From Streptomyces chumphonensis (GTDB lineage Bacteria > Actinomycetota > Actinomycetes > Streptomycetales > Streptomycetaceae), in the NCBI RefSeq assembly GCF_014779715.1, contig NZ_JACXYU010000002.1, forward strand, positions 372,001 through 436,000: a DNA stretch of 64,000 nucleotides, written 5' to 3'. Below, in pieces: positions 26,638 through 35,588 of the stretch. The translations under genes were made by a program, and so were the position numbers. The notes under the pieces were generated by a model that saw only the letters and a program-made list of their open reading frames with translations, was not told the origin of the DNA and ran no database searches. How positions within the stretch are numbered: position 1 is the stretch's first letter; every line of letters starts with the position of its first letter.

Positions 26638-27198
26638 TCAGCCGGCGTGCGCGAAACCCCGGCCCGTGCGGTCGAGCGGATCGGGCGGGAGGGACAGGAA
26701 GCGGGCGCGCAACGCGTCCCAGGCGGTGAGGCGCCCGAAGTCGGGCGATTCCCGGATGTCTTGGCGGTCCGTCAGGAACGGGTTCGGCAGCAGGACGGTC
26801 ATCGTCTGCTCGTCGCGACCGTTGAACAGACGCAGTCCCCAGCTGACGGGAGCGCCGTCGGAGCCGATGCTCCGGTAGAGCTCGGCGCGTGAACAGCGGC
26901 GGATGCGCCCGAGTTCGGGGCCGGAGGCGGTGTGTTCACCGATGCACAGGTGGAAGTGCCAGGCGCCGAAGTCGACGGTGGCGTAGCCGTCGTTCATGGT
27001 GATGGCCCGCGGGGCGCACGGGGCGCCGACCTCCCAGGCGGCGCCTTCGATGATGGGCCCGAAGTTGATCTGCCGCCAGTGGTCGGTGAAGACCGTGGTG
27101 ATCAGGTCGAGGAGGGTGGCCTCGTCCGTCGGCAGGGCCCAGACATGCTGGGTGCCACCGCTCTCGGTCGTCACGACGGCCGGTTCCAGGTCGCTCAT
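26638..27198 (-). CDS. Conserved protein of unknown function in the B12 import operon
   Basis: I do not recognise the 186-residue product with confidence. It is soluble and begins with short acidic segments. The striking part is DFGAWHFHLCIGEH (about residues 76-89), with His, His, Cys and His closely spaced, which could bind a metal such as cobalt, zinc or iron. RLFNGRDEQTMTVLLPNPFLTD follows. AAGGAG precedes ATG 27198 and the start overlaps the stop of the FhuF-like gene (ATGA). It is the last gene of a cobalamin-riboswitch operon, so a role in cobalamin or cobalt handling is likely but unproven. Confidence 0.6.
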   Translation of the reverse strand: MSDLEPAVVTTESGGTQHVWALPTDEATLLDLITTVFTDHWRQINFGPIIEGAAWEVGAPCAPRAITMNDGYATVDFGAWHFHLCIGEHTASGPELGRIRRCSRAELYRSIGSDGAPVSWGLRLFNGRDEQTMTVLLPNPFLTDRQDIRESPDFGRLTAWDALRARFLSLPPDPLDRTGRGFAHAG

Positions 27199-27914
27199 GC
27201 GGATCGCTCCTTGGTGTGGAGAACACAGTCGCCGCAGATGCCCGCGCCGGGCACCCGGTAGTAGAGACAGCAGCTGCGGCGGCGGAAGGCGACGGTCCCC
27301 TCGTCGCGGTCGACGTCGAGGACGCCGGCGCCGGTGAGCGGCTCACGGCCGAGGAGAGCGCGGACCAGGGGCACGGCCCGCTGGCCGGACTGCGGCGCGC
27401 GGGCGAGGAGCACCCGCAGGGCGCCCACGAGGGCCGATGCGGCGTTGCCCCGCAGGATCTGCGGGGAGACCCCGCACACGCGGTGGACGGCGTCGGCGAA
27501 AGGGCGCAGGTTGCGCACGGCGACGGTGTCGTGCAGGGCGGTGGCGGTCTCCTGGGGCAGCTCGCGCGGGGCGGGGAGCCACAGTTCGGCCGGGCCGGAC
27601 GGGGGCGCGCGCCACCACAGCCGGTCGGGGTCCAGGTCGGGGGCCCGGCCGGTGAGGACGGCTGAGCCGAGGGCGATCGACCAGAGCCGCGATGCCGTAC
27701 CCAGGTGCAGTGTGGAGGCGGCCACGCGGCGGTGGTCGGTGCCGATGCGCCGACCCACCGCGCGGACGTACGCCGTCAGCGCGTCCTCGTCGGTGTACAG
27801 CGCGGTCAGCGGCCGGAACCCCCGGCTGCCGTCGGGTTGTTCACCGCACTTCACGGCGAAGTACGGGCCGATGGCGGCGACCTGGTCCAGCGTCGTCCGT
27901 GCCGGGTTCACCAT
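27195..27914 (-). CDS. FhuF-like [2Fe-2S] reductase-type protein
   Basis: The 239-residue protein ends with RRRSCCLYYRVPGAGICGDCVL, the CC-x10-C-x2-C pattern of FhuF-type ferric-siderophore reductases, which bind a [2Fe-2S] cluster. The N-terminal part, VRAVGRRIGTDHRRVAASTLHLGTASRLWSIALGSAVL, also fits that family. FhuF reduces iron in imported siderophores; here the gene is coupled to B12 import, so it may reduce imported corrinoid or its cobalt. ATG 27914 overlaps the ATPase stop; GTG 27911 with a clean GTGA overlap is also possible. Confidence 0.75.
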   Translation of the reverse strand: MVNPARTTLDQVAAIGPYFAVKCGEQPDGSRGFRPLTALYTDEDALTAYVRAVGRRIGTDHRRVAASTLHLGTASRLWSIALGSAVLTGRAPDLDPDRLWWRAPPSGPAELWLPAPRELPQETATALHDTVAVRNLRPFADAVHRVCGVSPQILRGNAASALVGALRVLLARAPQSGQRAVPLVRALLGREPLTGAGVLDVDRDEGTVAFRRRSCCLYYRVPGAGICGDCVLHTKERSA

Positions 27915-28981
27915 GTACGTACCGTCCGGGTCAGTTCGTGGAAGGATCGGGTGGTGCGCGCCGCGCCGTCGCCTCGCAGGGTCAGATCGCCGTGCTCGTC
28001 GGCGCTGATCCGAGGCTCCTCACCCGCCGGGCCGGGCAGGGCGGTGAGGCCCTCGCGCGCGAGGGCGCGCTCCAGGAGGGGGCCCAGGTGCGGTGGGGAT
28101 TCCACGGTGACCGTGGCGCGGGCCGCGCGGCGCAGTCCGAAGCTCCCCGAGAGCGGGTCGAAGGCCAGGTGCTCGGCGTCGAAGGCCGCGGCCACGGCTC
28201 CGCTGACGATCAGGTCCTCGGGGGCACCCGTGTGGACCCGGGACGTGCGGTCGACCAGCCAGACGGCGTCGGCGACCCGCAGGGCCAGCTCCAGGTCGTG
28301 GGTGCTCACGACGACGGTGAGGCCCTGTTCCCGGGCGAGGTCGCGCAGCAGCACGGTGAGCGCGACCCGGGAGGGCACGTCGAGGAAGGCCGTCGGCTCG
28401 TCCAGCAGCACGACGTCGGGCTCCTGGGCGAGCGCCCTTGCGGTGAGGACCCGCTGCCGCTCACCGTCGGACAGCTCGGCGGCCGGCCGGTGGGCGAGCG
28501 CTGCGGCGCCCACGGCCTCAAGAGCCCACTGGACGACACGGTGGTCCTCCGCCGTCAACCGGCCGGTGAAGCCGGTGTGCGGGTGACGGCCCAGGCCGAC
28601 CAGTTCCCGCGCGGAGAGCAGGCCGGCGTCGACGCGGTCGGTGAGGACGACGGCGAGCCGCCGGGCGAGCACCGCGGGTGTCTCCTCGGCGACGTCCCGG
28701 CCCGCGACGCGCACGTCTCCGGCAAGAGGGGGGAGGAGCCCGCACAGGGTGCGCAGCAGGGTGGACTTGCCGGTGCCGTTGGGTCCCAGCAGCACCGTCA
28801 GTTCACCGGCCCGGGCGGTGAGGTCGAGGTCCGCCAGGACGGGGTGCCGTGCACCGCGGCCCCAGGCGGAGCGCGTCCGGTAGCCGACGGTGAGGCCGGC
28901 GGCGGCGAGTCCTCCGGGGGACGGGGACGGCTTCCCCGGCCGGTGGGGGACGGGGCGGGGGGCGATGGTCGAGTCGGTCAT
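27908..28981 (-). CDS. B12-type ABC transporter ATP-binding protein
   Basis: The ATPase (357 residues) has LLGPNGTGKSTLLRTLCGLLPPL (Walker A), ELSDGERQRVLTARALAQEP (signature with SDGE in place of SGGQ), DVVLLDEPTAFLDV (Walker B) and VVVSTHDLELAL. Length is about 100 residues more than BtuD or FecE because of a C-terminal extension with no recognised motif. Coupled by ATGA to the permease. The leader riboswitch indicates cobalamin or cobinamide import. Confidence 0.88.
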   Translation of the reverse strand: MTDSTIAPRPVPHRPGKPSPSPGGLAAAGLTVGYRTRSAWGRGARHPVLADLDLTARAGELTVLLGPNGTGKSTLLRTLCGLLPPLAGDVRVAGRDVAEETPAVLARRLAVVLTDRVDAGLLSARELVGLGRHPHTGFTGRLTAEDHRVVQWALEAVGAAALAHRPAAELSDGERQRVLTARALAQEPDVVLLDEPTAFLDVPSRVALTVLLRDLAREQGLTVVVSTHDLELALRVADAVWLVDRTSRVHTGAPEDLIVSGAVAAAFDAEHLAFDPLSGSFGLRRAARATVTVESPPHLGPLLERALAREGLTALPGPAGEEPRISADEHGDLTLRGDGAARTTRSFHELTRTVRTW

Positions 28982-30105
28982 GAGGTGACCCCTTGCAGGC
29001 CGCGACGGCTGCGGATGAGGAAGGTGATGACGACCGGCGCCCCGAACAGCGAGGTGATCGCGTTCAGCGGCAGCACGGCGTCCGTCCCGGGCGGTTGGCT
29101 CAGCAGCGCACAGGCCAGCGCGAGGAACGCTCCGGCGAGCATGGAGGCGGGGACCAGGGCACGGTGGTCGGAGGTGCCCAGGGCGACGCGGGTCAGGTGC
29201 GGGACGGCCAGGCCGAGGAAGGCGACGGGGCCGCAGAAGGCGGTCGCGGCACCGGCCAGCAGGGAGGTCCCCAACAGGGCCAGGTCGCGGCTGCGTCGGA
29301 CGTTCAGGCCCATGGTGCGGGCGTAGTCCTCCCCGAGAAGCAGGGCGTTCAGCCGTTTGGCGGTGAGCAGGGCCGCCACGAGGCCCGCGCCGATCACCGG
29401 GAGCATCACCGCGAGATCGGGCCAGGTCGTGGCGCTGAAGCTGCCCAGACCCCAGATCACGAACTGCTGGGCGCGCTCGGGGCGGGCGTAGACCAGCATC
29501 ACGCTGACGACCGCCGTGGCCGCCGATCCGATCATCACGCCGATCACCAGCAGGGTGACCGCCGACCGCACCCAGCGCGACAGCAGCAGCACCAGCGCGA
29601 GGACGCATCCCGCACCGAGGGAGGCGGCCAGGATCACGCCGACCCTTCCCAGGCCCGCGAGCCCGCCGGTGAAGCTCCCCGCGACACCCCCCGTGGAGAC
29701 CACCACGGCCGCCACGCCCATGCTGGCCCCCGAACTCACCCCGAGGGAGAACGGGTCGGCCAACGCGTTGCCGAACAGCGTCTGCATCTGGACACCGGCC
29801 ACGGCCAGCGCCGCGCCCACCGCCGCGGCCGTCAACGCCCGGGGGAGCCGCACCTCCTCGACGATCACGGCCCACCGGGGATCGGAGGGCGTGCCGCCGG
29901 ACAGGACCCGCAGCACCTCGTCGATCGGAACGTGGTACGAGCCGACCGCGATCGTCAGCACGAAGAGCACCGCCGTTCCCACGGCGAGCACGCAGAACAC
30001 CGCGAACCGGCGGCGGCCGGGCCCGACGGGGTCGGGCGGTTCCGGTGCCGCCGGGACCGGAACCGCCGGTACCGGCTCCGGCGGTGCGGCGATCGGCGCC
30101 CTCAC
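28978..30105 (-). CDS. FecCD/BtuC-family ABC transporter permease
   Basis: The 375-residue permease has a Pro-rich cytosolic N-terminus and about ten helices. VEEVRLPRALTAAAVGAALAVAGVQMQTLFGNALADPFSLGVSSGASMG is the hallmark of FecCD-type permeases, and FCGPVAFLGLAVPHLTRVALG is the second. GTG 30105 overlaps the binding-protein stop (GTGA). One permease gene implies a homodimer. B12 specificity comes from the riboswitch; the family also includes siderophore permeases. Confidence 0.9.
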   Translation of the reverse strand: MRAPIAAPPEPVPAVPVPAAPEPPDPVGPGRRRFAVFCVLAVGTAVLFVLTIAVGSYHVPIDEVLRVLSGGTPSDPRWAVIVEEVRLPRALTAAAVGAALAVAGVQMQTLFGNALADPFSLGVSSGASMGVAAVVVSTGGVAGSFTGGLAGLGRVGVILAASLGAGCVLALVLLLSRWVRSAVTLLVIGVMIGSAATAVVSVMLVYARPERAQQFVIWGLGSFSATTWPDLAVMLPVIGAGLVAALLTAKRLNALLLGEDYARTMGLNVRRSRDLALLGTSLLAGAATAFCGPVAFLGLAVPHLTRVALGTSDHRALVPASMLAGAFLALACALLSQPPGTDAVLPLNAITSLFGAPVVITFLIRSRRGLQGVTS

Positions 30106-31331
30106 GCCCCGGGCACCTCGGCGTAGAAGGTGAACGTGTGCCCCTCGGCCTGATCGGGATGCAGGATGGCGAACAGGTCCGCGAGGACCAGGTCGGGCCT
30201 CAGCACACCGCGCTCGTAGAAGTCGTTGCCGCCGCCCGGGCCCTGGGCTTTGGTGTTCGTCCAGACCTCTCCGCTCTTCACGGCCTCCAGCTCGCCGTAG
30301 CGCCGGTCGGCCTCCGTCGCTTCGGCCGTCGACTTCCACTGCTCGCCGACCAGCCAGACGCGGGCGTCGCCGCCCTTGGCGTAGACGGCCTCGAAGGCCA
30401 GCTGAAGGTTTCCGGTCCCCGTGTCGCCCGCCCACGGGTAGGTACCCCCCGCGTCCTTGATCAGCCGGCCGACGTAGCTCTGCCCGGCTGCCATGCTCCA
30501 GGTGCCCTGGTACATCGACCCGAGGAGGACCCGCACCGGGTCCCCCGCCGAGGCGGCCTTCGCCGCGACCTTGTCGTAGTCGCTCTCGATGGTGTCGAAC
30601 ACCTCGGCCGCGCGTTCCTCGGCCCCGGTCAGCGCGGCCATCGCCTTGACCCACTCGGCGCGGCCGAGCGGGCTGGGCTCCAGCCACTCGGCGTTCGCGA
30701 CGACCGCGATGCCCGCCTGCCGCAGCTTCGGGTACTGCGGATCGTCCGTGCCCTGCGTCATCAGCACGTCCGGCTGTGCTCCGATGACCTGCTCGGCGTC
30801 GAGCGAGTTGTCCTTGGCGTACTCGGCGACGCGGCCCGACTCCACCCGTTCGCGGACCTCCGGCGAACTCACGAACGCGCCGTTCGCCACCCCGGTGAGC
30901 ACATCGAGGGTGTCCGTCTCGGTGAGCAGGGGCAGGTGGGTGGTCGAGGCGGAGTACAGGCTCTTGACCGGGGTGGTGATCTGCTGGGCCTCGGCGAGGT
31001 CACCGGTCAGTTCCGGCTTCGGCGCACCGCACTTGACCAGGACGTACGACTCGGGGTCGCCCTTGGGGTAGGGCTCCTCGACGGTGAGGACCTGGTAGCT
31101 CTTCTCGTACCGCAGCGTGAAGTTCTTCGCGTGCTCCACGTTGGACTTGTCGGGGAAGTAGTCCTTGTCCGGGTCGAATGCGGTGATGCAGCCGCCGTCC
31201 TCGGCGCCGGAGGCGGAGGACTCGGATGCGGTGCCGCCACTCCCGCAGGCCCCGAGCGTGAGGCTCATGGCGCCGAAGAGGGCCGTGGCGGCGAGGGCAC
31301 GGCGACGGTGGAGGGCGTTCTGTCGGGACAC
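30102..31331 (-). CDS. Cobalamin/corrinoid-type binding lipoprotein
   Basis: This 409-residue extracellular lipoprotein (lipobox LTLGAC) is the solute receptor of the importer. The core, VKSLYSASTTHLPLLTETDTLDVLTGVANGAFVSSPEV, VIGAQPDVLMTQGTDDPQYPKLRQAGIAVVANAEWLEPSPLGRAEWVKAMAALTG, matches the class III binding proteins of B12 and siderophore systems. GTG 31331 is preferred because AGGAG lies 8 bases upstream; ATG 31349 lacks a site. First gene of the operon, about 250 bases after the riboswitch. Confidence 0.88.
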   Translation of the reverse strand: MSRQNALHRRRALAATALFGAMSLTLGACGSGGTASESSASGAEDGGCITAFDPDKDYFPDKSNVEHAKNFTLRYEKSYQVLTVEEPYPKGDPESYVLVKCGAPKPELTGDLAEAQQITTPVKSLYSASTTHLPLLTETDTLDVLTGVANGAFVSSPEVRERVESGRVAEYAKDNSLDAEQVIGAQPDVLMTQGTDDPQYPKLRQAGIAVVANAEWLEPSPLGRAEWVKAMAALTGAEERAAEVFDTIESDYDKVAAKAASAGDPVRVLLGSMYQGTWSMAAGQSYVGRLIKDAGGTYPWAGDTGTGNLQLAFEAVYAKGGDARVWLVGEQWKSTAEATEADRRYGELEAVKSGEVWTNTKAQGPGGGNDFYERGVLRPDLVLADLFAILHPDQAEGHTFTFYAEVPGA

Positions 31332-31588
31332 TGAGGGTGCTCCTGGCATGCGTCAGGGCGCGCCACAGGGCCGGGCGGCGCGCGGGGAGGGCACGACCGA
31401 CGGGTCACGGTCGCGCTCGGGAGGGGTTCGGACGTCGCCGGGCTCAGTGGTCCGAGGGCCGGGGGCGGGCGGACGGCGAAGGCGGCCGTTCCGGAGCAGC
31501 AGCGCCGAGGTCAGGGATCACACGGGTACGCGGGCACACGGGGTGCCACCGTCCTCTCTCGGGGAAATCCGCCCCGGAACGTCGAGGT

Positions 31589-31731
31589 GCGACGGCGTGA
31601 GTCTCCTGACTCGGGATCGACGCTTCCCCGGCCTTCCCACCCGAGCGGGCGGTGGCTTCGGCGGAGTCGCTCCCCCTACACAGTGGCGGTACCGTGCCGG
31701 AATCTCACCGGCTTCCTCGTTCCGCCGTCGC
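31589..31731 (-). ncRNA. Cobalamin riboswitch 3 (ahead of B12 import operon)
   Basis: Read on the minus strand, GCGACGG (31731-31725) pairs with CCGTCGC (31595-31589). Between them are GGAAGCCGGTGAGATTCCGG (31717-31698), GGTACCGCCACTGTG, and the B12 box region GAGTCAGGAGACTCACGCC (31614-31596). It is compact, about 143 bases. The sequence is unlike the other two riboswitches outside the core, so it has a separate history. Gap 31332-31588 holds the leader; 31732-31904 holds the promoter region, with no clear elements. Confidence 0.92.
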
Positions 31732-31904
31732 TTGGAGGACAGCAGCATCCCAGACCCGTGGGCGGCCGTGCCAGCCCCGCGCCTGTGCCCCTCACCACAG
31801 CGGACGCCGACAGTGCGGCAGGGCACGGCAGATGACGTGGGCACAGCCCGCGTCGACGGGGTCGCGCTCCCCCGTCGCGGTGCGCGGCCTCCAAACGGAC
31901 CCCG

Positions 31905-32543
31905 TCAGGCGGTGGGGCGGCGGGCGTAGCAGAAGAGGTGGTCCTCCGGTTCCGCGCCGACGCCCACGGGCACGAAGGAGGTCACGGCGTGGTGGACGAC
32001 CTCCAGTCCGGCCCGGCTCAGCCGCAGGAGGAAGTCGTCCGCCGCGTAGCTGGTGACGCGCACCGGCCGACCCATCCAGACGATGTCCAGGCCCTCCACG
32101 TCGGCGGGCACCGTCGAGGTGACGAGGTGTCCGCCCGGGGTGAGCCAGCCGGCGATGCGGGAGAGCGTCGCGTCGATGTCCGGCCGGGGCATCTGGAGGA
32201 ACGGGAAGAAGGCGCACACGGCGTCGTAGGCTCCGGGCTCCGCGTCGTGGTCGCGGACGTCCCGCCGCTCGAAGCGGGCGCCGGGCACCCGGGCGCGGGC
32301 GAGTTCGACCATCGCCGCCGAGACGTCGATGCCCGTGACCTCGTGCCCGGCGCGCACCAGCGCCTCGGCCACGGGGCGTCCGGTCCCGCTGCCGACGTCC
32401 AGCACCCGGGCGCCCGCCGGCAGCCGCCCGGTCAGCCACTCCACCGCCGCCCGGAGCTCCGGGAGATGACCGAAGGCCCGTTCGTACTCCGCACCGATGG
32501 CGTCGAACGTCGCCGCCGCCTCGCTGACCGCCCGTTCCGTCAC
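31905..32543 (-). CDS. Class I SAM-dependent methyltransferase
   Basis: The 212-residue protein has VLDVGSGTGRPVAEALVRAGHEVTGIDVSAAMVELARA (motif I and the acidic ribose contact), then FERRDVRDHD, YDAVCAFFPFLQM and LTPGGHLVTST. It is a free-standing small-molecule methyltransferase; the substrate is unknown. GTG 32543 is chosen for GGGAGG upstream; the longer frame to 32615 adds unlikely sequence. It may be co-transcribed after the P450, 102 bases upstream. Confidence 0.82.
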   Translation of the reverse strand: MTERAVSEAAATFDAIGAEYERAFGHLPELRAAVEWLTGRLPAGARVLDVGSGTGRPVAEALVRAGHEVTGIDVSAAMVELARARVPGARFERRDVRDHDAEPGAYDAVCAFFPFLQMPRPDIDATLSRIAGWLTPGGHLVTSTVPADVEGLDIVWMGRPVRVTSYAADDFLLRLSRAGLEVVHHAVTSFVPVGVGAEPEDHLFCYARRPTA

Positions 32544-32645
32544 CGCGACCTCCCGCCGCTCGGTCGTCCCCGCCCTTGTGTCTACGCAGCCCGCCGCGCC
32601 CGCGCAAGAGCTCACCGCCGGGTCGGGCCCGGCGCGGCGGTGACC

Positions 32646-33884
32646 TCAGTCGAAGGCGAAGGGCAGCGAGCGCACCCGGTTGTCGAAGTTCGACGCCGCG
32701 AGCACCGGGGGCGCGGTGGCGCGGATGTCCGGGGTGCGGGTGAGGAGTTCCCGGAAGAGCGCCGTCATCTCACGCTTGGCCAGGTGGGCGCCCAGGCAGT
32801 AGTGCGGGCCGCCGCCGCCGTACCCGAGGTGGGGATTGGGCGTGCGCGTGACGTCGAAGGCGTCCGGGTCGGCGAAGACCGCCTCGTCCCGGTTGGCGGA
32901 GGCGAAGAAGAGGACCGCCTTGTCGCCGGGCCGGAAGGTGCGTCCGCCCAGGGCGTAGGGTTCCGCGACGGTGCGGCGGAACTGGATGATCGGCGTCGCG
33001 TGCCGCACGATCTCGTTGACGGCGCCCTCGGCGTGCGCGTCGAAGTCGGCGGCCAGCAGGGCGCGCTGGTCGGGGTGGTCGGTCAGGAGGGCCAGACCGT
33101 GCGCGATGGCGTTGCGGGTCGTCTCCACCCCGGCGACCATCAGCAGCGAGAAGAAGGCGCCGAGTTGCCGGGTGGTGAGCGCCTGTCCGTCGACGTCGGC
33201 GTGGACGAGCGCGGAGACGAGGTCGTCGGCCGGACGGCGGCGCCGGTCGCGGGCCAGGACGGCGATCATGCGCTGCATCCGGGCCAGCGCGCGCAGGCCC
33301 CTGCCCGGCACCCGCAGCCGGGTGCGCGCGACGCCGATGTGCTCCGAGGCGTGGTTGACGCGGTCCAGGATCTCCGGTCGGTGGCGTTCGGGGATCCCCA
33401 TCATGTTGCAGATCACCTCGAACGGCAGCCGGGAGGCGACGGCCGTCACGAAGTCGTCCGGCCGCTCGGCGACCATGTCGTCGACGATGCGGGTGGAGAG
33501 GGCCCGGATGTCCGCCTCGGCGTCCGCCAGCACGCGGGGTGTGAAGGCACGGGCGACGGTCCGGCGCAGCCGGGCGTGCTGGGGGTCGTCCAGGTTGACC
33601 ATGGAGTCGCCGAAGAGGGCCCGCACCCAGCGCGCGGGCTCGGGCGTGGTGACGCCCGCCGCGCTGGTGAAGACCTGCGGCCTGCGGCTGGCCTCGACGA
33701 CGTCGGCGTGCCGGACCAGCGCGTAGAAGCCCCGGCCGGAGGTCGGGTCGGTGCAGTACGCGGGGGCGTCCAGGGCGCGCAGCCGGGCGAAGGCCGCCCG
33801 CTGCTCGCGTTGCGGCCGCTGCCAGAAGCGGGGGTCGGCGGGGTTGGCGGTCAGGGGTGGCGCGGGGCGGGTCGTGGCCGTCAT
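32646..33884 (-). CDS. Cytochrome P450
   Basis: The 412-residue soluble bacterial P450 shows LLMVAGVETTRNAIAHGLALL (I helix with the oxygen-activating Glu-Thr), NEIVRHATP (ExxR), and the haem loop LGYGGGGPHYCLGAHLAKREM with the Cys ligand. No ferredoxin or ferredoxin reductase gene is nearby. It resembles steroid/fatty-acid-type actinobacterial P450s (LGYGGGGPHYCLG is common in CYP125/CYP142-like groups), but the substrate cannot be assigned. ATG 33884 is chosen; ATG 33893 adds three residues. Confidence 0.9.
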   Translation of the reverse strand: MTATTRPAPPLTANPADPRFWQRPQREQRAAFARLRALDAPAYCTDPTSGRGFYALVRHADVVEASRRPQVFTSAAGVTTPEPARWVRALFGDSMVNLDDPQHARLRRTVARAFTPRVLADAEADIRALSTRIVDDMVAERPDDFVTAVASRLPFEVICNMMGIPERHRPEILDRVNHASEHIGVARTRLRVPGRGLRALARMQRMIAVLARDRRRRPADDLVSALVHADVDGQALTTRQLGAFFSLLMVAGVETTRNAIAHGLALLTDHPDQRALLAADFDAHAEGAVNEIVRHATPIIQFRRTVAEPYALGGRTFRPGDKAVLFFASANRDEAVFADPDAFDVTRTPNPHLGYGGGGPHYCLGAHLAKREMTALFRELLTRTPDIRATAPPVLAASNFDNRVRSLPFAFD

Positions 33885-33945
33885 AAGCCCCATCGTGCGG
33901 GCGTCGCCTCGGCGGCCGGGGCAGGCGCTCCGTAGGGTCAGGTGC

Positions 33946-34548
33946 ATGGACGAGCGGACGGGACCGGAAGGGCTCGCCGGACTGCTGCTGGCGGCCGGGG
34001 GCGGACGGCGGCTCGGCGGGCGCGCGAAGGCGCTCCTGCCGCACCGGGGGCGTCCCCTGGTGGAGCACGCCGTAGGCGTCCTGCGGGACGCGGGCTGCGG
34101 CACGGTGTACGTGGTGCTGGGCGCCGCGCGGGAGCGGGTGCGGGAGGAGGCCCGGCTGGAGGACTGCGTGCTGCTGGACAACCCGGCCTGGGAGGACGGC
34201 ATGGGCTCGTCCCTGCGGCTCGGCCTGCGGGCGCTGGCCCCGGAGGCCCGGGGCGCCGTGGTGTCGCTCGTGGACCAGCCGGGCATCGGCGCGGCGGCCG
34301 TCGCGCGGGTGGCGGCGGCCTTCCGGGGCCCCGGCACGCTGGCCGCCGCGGCGTACGGCGGTGGGCGCGGGCACCCCGTCCTCCTGGGCCGCGACCACTG
34401 GGCCGCAGTGGCGGACACCGCCTCCGGCGACCAGGGGGCCCGCGGCTACCTGCGGGCCCATGCCGCCGCGCTCACCCTGGTGGAGTGCGGCGACCTGGCC
34501 GACCCGGCGGACATCGACACCCCGGCGGACCTCTCCCGCCTGGAGTGA
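33946..34548 (+). CDS. MobA/MocA-like nucleotidyltransferase
   Basis: The 200-residue protein begins with LAGLLLAAGGGRRLGGRAKALLPHRGRPLVEHAV, the NTP-binding loop of MobA-like enzymes (LAGGxSxRMGxxK type), and has VSLVDQPGIGAAAVARV and YGGGRGHPVLLGRDHW. This form is closest to MocA/CoxI-linked cytidylyl- or guanylyltransferases that finish molybdenum cofactor for xanthine-dehydrogenase-type enzymes. No such dehydrogenase is in the window. Divergent from the P450 by 61 bases. Confidence 0.8.
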   Translation: MDERTGPEGLAGLLLAAGGGRRLGGRAKALLPHRGRPLVEHAVGVLRDAGCGTVYVVLGAARERVREEARLEDCVLLDNPAWEDGMGSSLRLGLRALAPEARGAVVSLVDQPGIGAAAVARVAAAFRGPGTLAAAAYGGGRGHPVLLGRDHWAAVADTASGDQGARGYLRAHAAALTLVECGDLADPADIDTPADLSRLE

Positions 34549-34586
34549 CGGCTCCGGGACGGGGCGGCGGGCACGGGTCCGGGCTG

Positions 34587-35588
34587 TCAGGTCCCGGTCG
34601 TGGCGTCCAGGCCGCTCAGGGCCCGCATGGCCTCGTGCTCGATGCGGGCCAGGTCGACGAGGAGGTCGCCCGCCCGTTCGAGGCAGCGGGCGTCGGCCGA
34701 CGCGCCCGCCCGCTCGATCAGCTCCGCGACGGCCGTCCACAGGGTGGCGGCCTCCGCGTACAGCGTGTGGCCGGTGCGCAGCCGACGGCTGTTGAGCGTC
34801 TCGGTGCTCTCGGCGAGGAAGTCGCGGTAGAGGTTGCGGAAGAGGGCGCCGCCGGTTCCTGCCCGCTCCATCAGGAAGGCGGTGCCCGGCAGGTCCAGAT
34901 GCGGGGCCTCGGTGCGGTCCAGCCAGGTGCGCACCGAGGCCGCGGCCTTCCCGATGCCCCGGTGGCCGAGGTTGGCGATGGGCGGGTTCAGGAAGGCTTC
35001 GGCGCAGGCCACGATGGCGGAGGCGATCCGAGCCCGGGGGGACGGCGTGTCCGGTGGCACGTCGAGGGTGAAGGAGCGGTGCCTGGCCGTCATGGGGCCG
35101 CGGGCGGCCCTCGCCCGCGCGAGGCTCTCCAGTCGGCTCGTGACCGCTCCGTGGTCCGGGGCGGTGTCGACCAGATAGGCCACGTGGTCGTCATAGCCGT
35201 ACATCGCGACGATATGGCCACCGAAGTGCACGTCCGAACCGAAGTAGTCGAGGTAGTGGCTGTCCAGCTGGAGTCCGACGGGGTGGCCGGCGTCGATGGG
35301 GGCCGCCACGTTCTCCCACGCGCGGCGCGGGGAAGCGGTCTCCTTCACCCGGAGGTCCAGGTTCAGCGTGGCGGCCAGGTTCCTGGTGAGTTCGAAGGGC
35401 TTGACCCGGCCTCCGAGGAAGGGGAACCCCATGCTCTTGCTGTCCCAGTAGACGAAGGACAGGCCGGCGCCGAGCCCGAAGAGCATCGGCTCGGACAGCT
35501 CGATCCCCCGGTGCCGCAGCAGCACGCCCAGCGCCGTCGTCTCGCAGTGCCGGGTGTCGCGGGCCTCGATGCCCTGCACTCTGGTCAT
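34587..35588 (-). CDS. BtrH N-terminal domain protein (DUF4872 type)
   Basis: The 333-residue protein opens with IEARDTRHCETTALGVLLRHRGIELSEPMLFGLGAGLSFVYW, the BtrH_N region with a conserved Cys. SDVHFGGHIVAMYGYDDHVAYLVDTA gives the papain-like His/Asp pair. BtrH transfers a glutamyl-AHBA group in butirosin synthesis; most relatives are of unknown role in natural-product or drug-response loci. It is coupled by ATGA to the MerR-type regulator upstream, so regulator and enzyme are induced together. Confidence 0.8.
   Translation of the reverse strand: MTRVQGIEARDTRHCETTALGVLLRHRGIELSEPMLFGLGAGLSFVYWDSKSMGFPFLGGRVKPFELTRNLAATLNLDLRVKETASPRRAWENVAAPIDAGHPVGLQLDSHYLDYFGSDVHFGGHIVAMYGYDDHVAYLVDTAPDHGAVTSRLESLARARAARGPMTARHRSFTLDVPPDTPSPRARIASAIVACAEAFLNPPIANLGHRGIGKAAASVRTWLDRTEAPHLDLPGTAFLMERAGTGGALFRNLYRDFLAESTETLNSRRLRTGHTLYAEAATLWTAVAELIERAGASADARCLERAGDLLVDLARIEHEAMRALSGLDATTGT

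Noticed and set aside
27195..31331. Siderophore importer instead of B12 importer
   Set aside because: The protein families allow it and FhuF favours it, but the cobalamin riboswitch in the leader makes corrinoid import the better reading.
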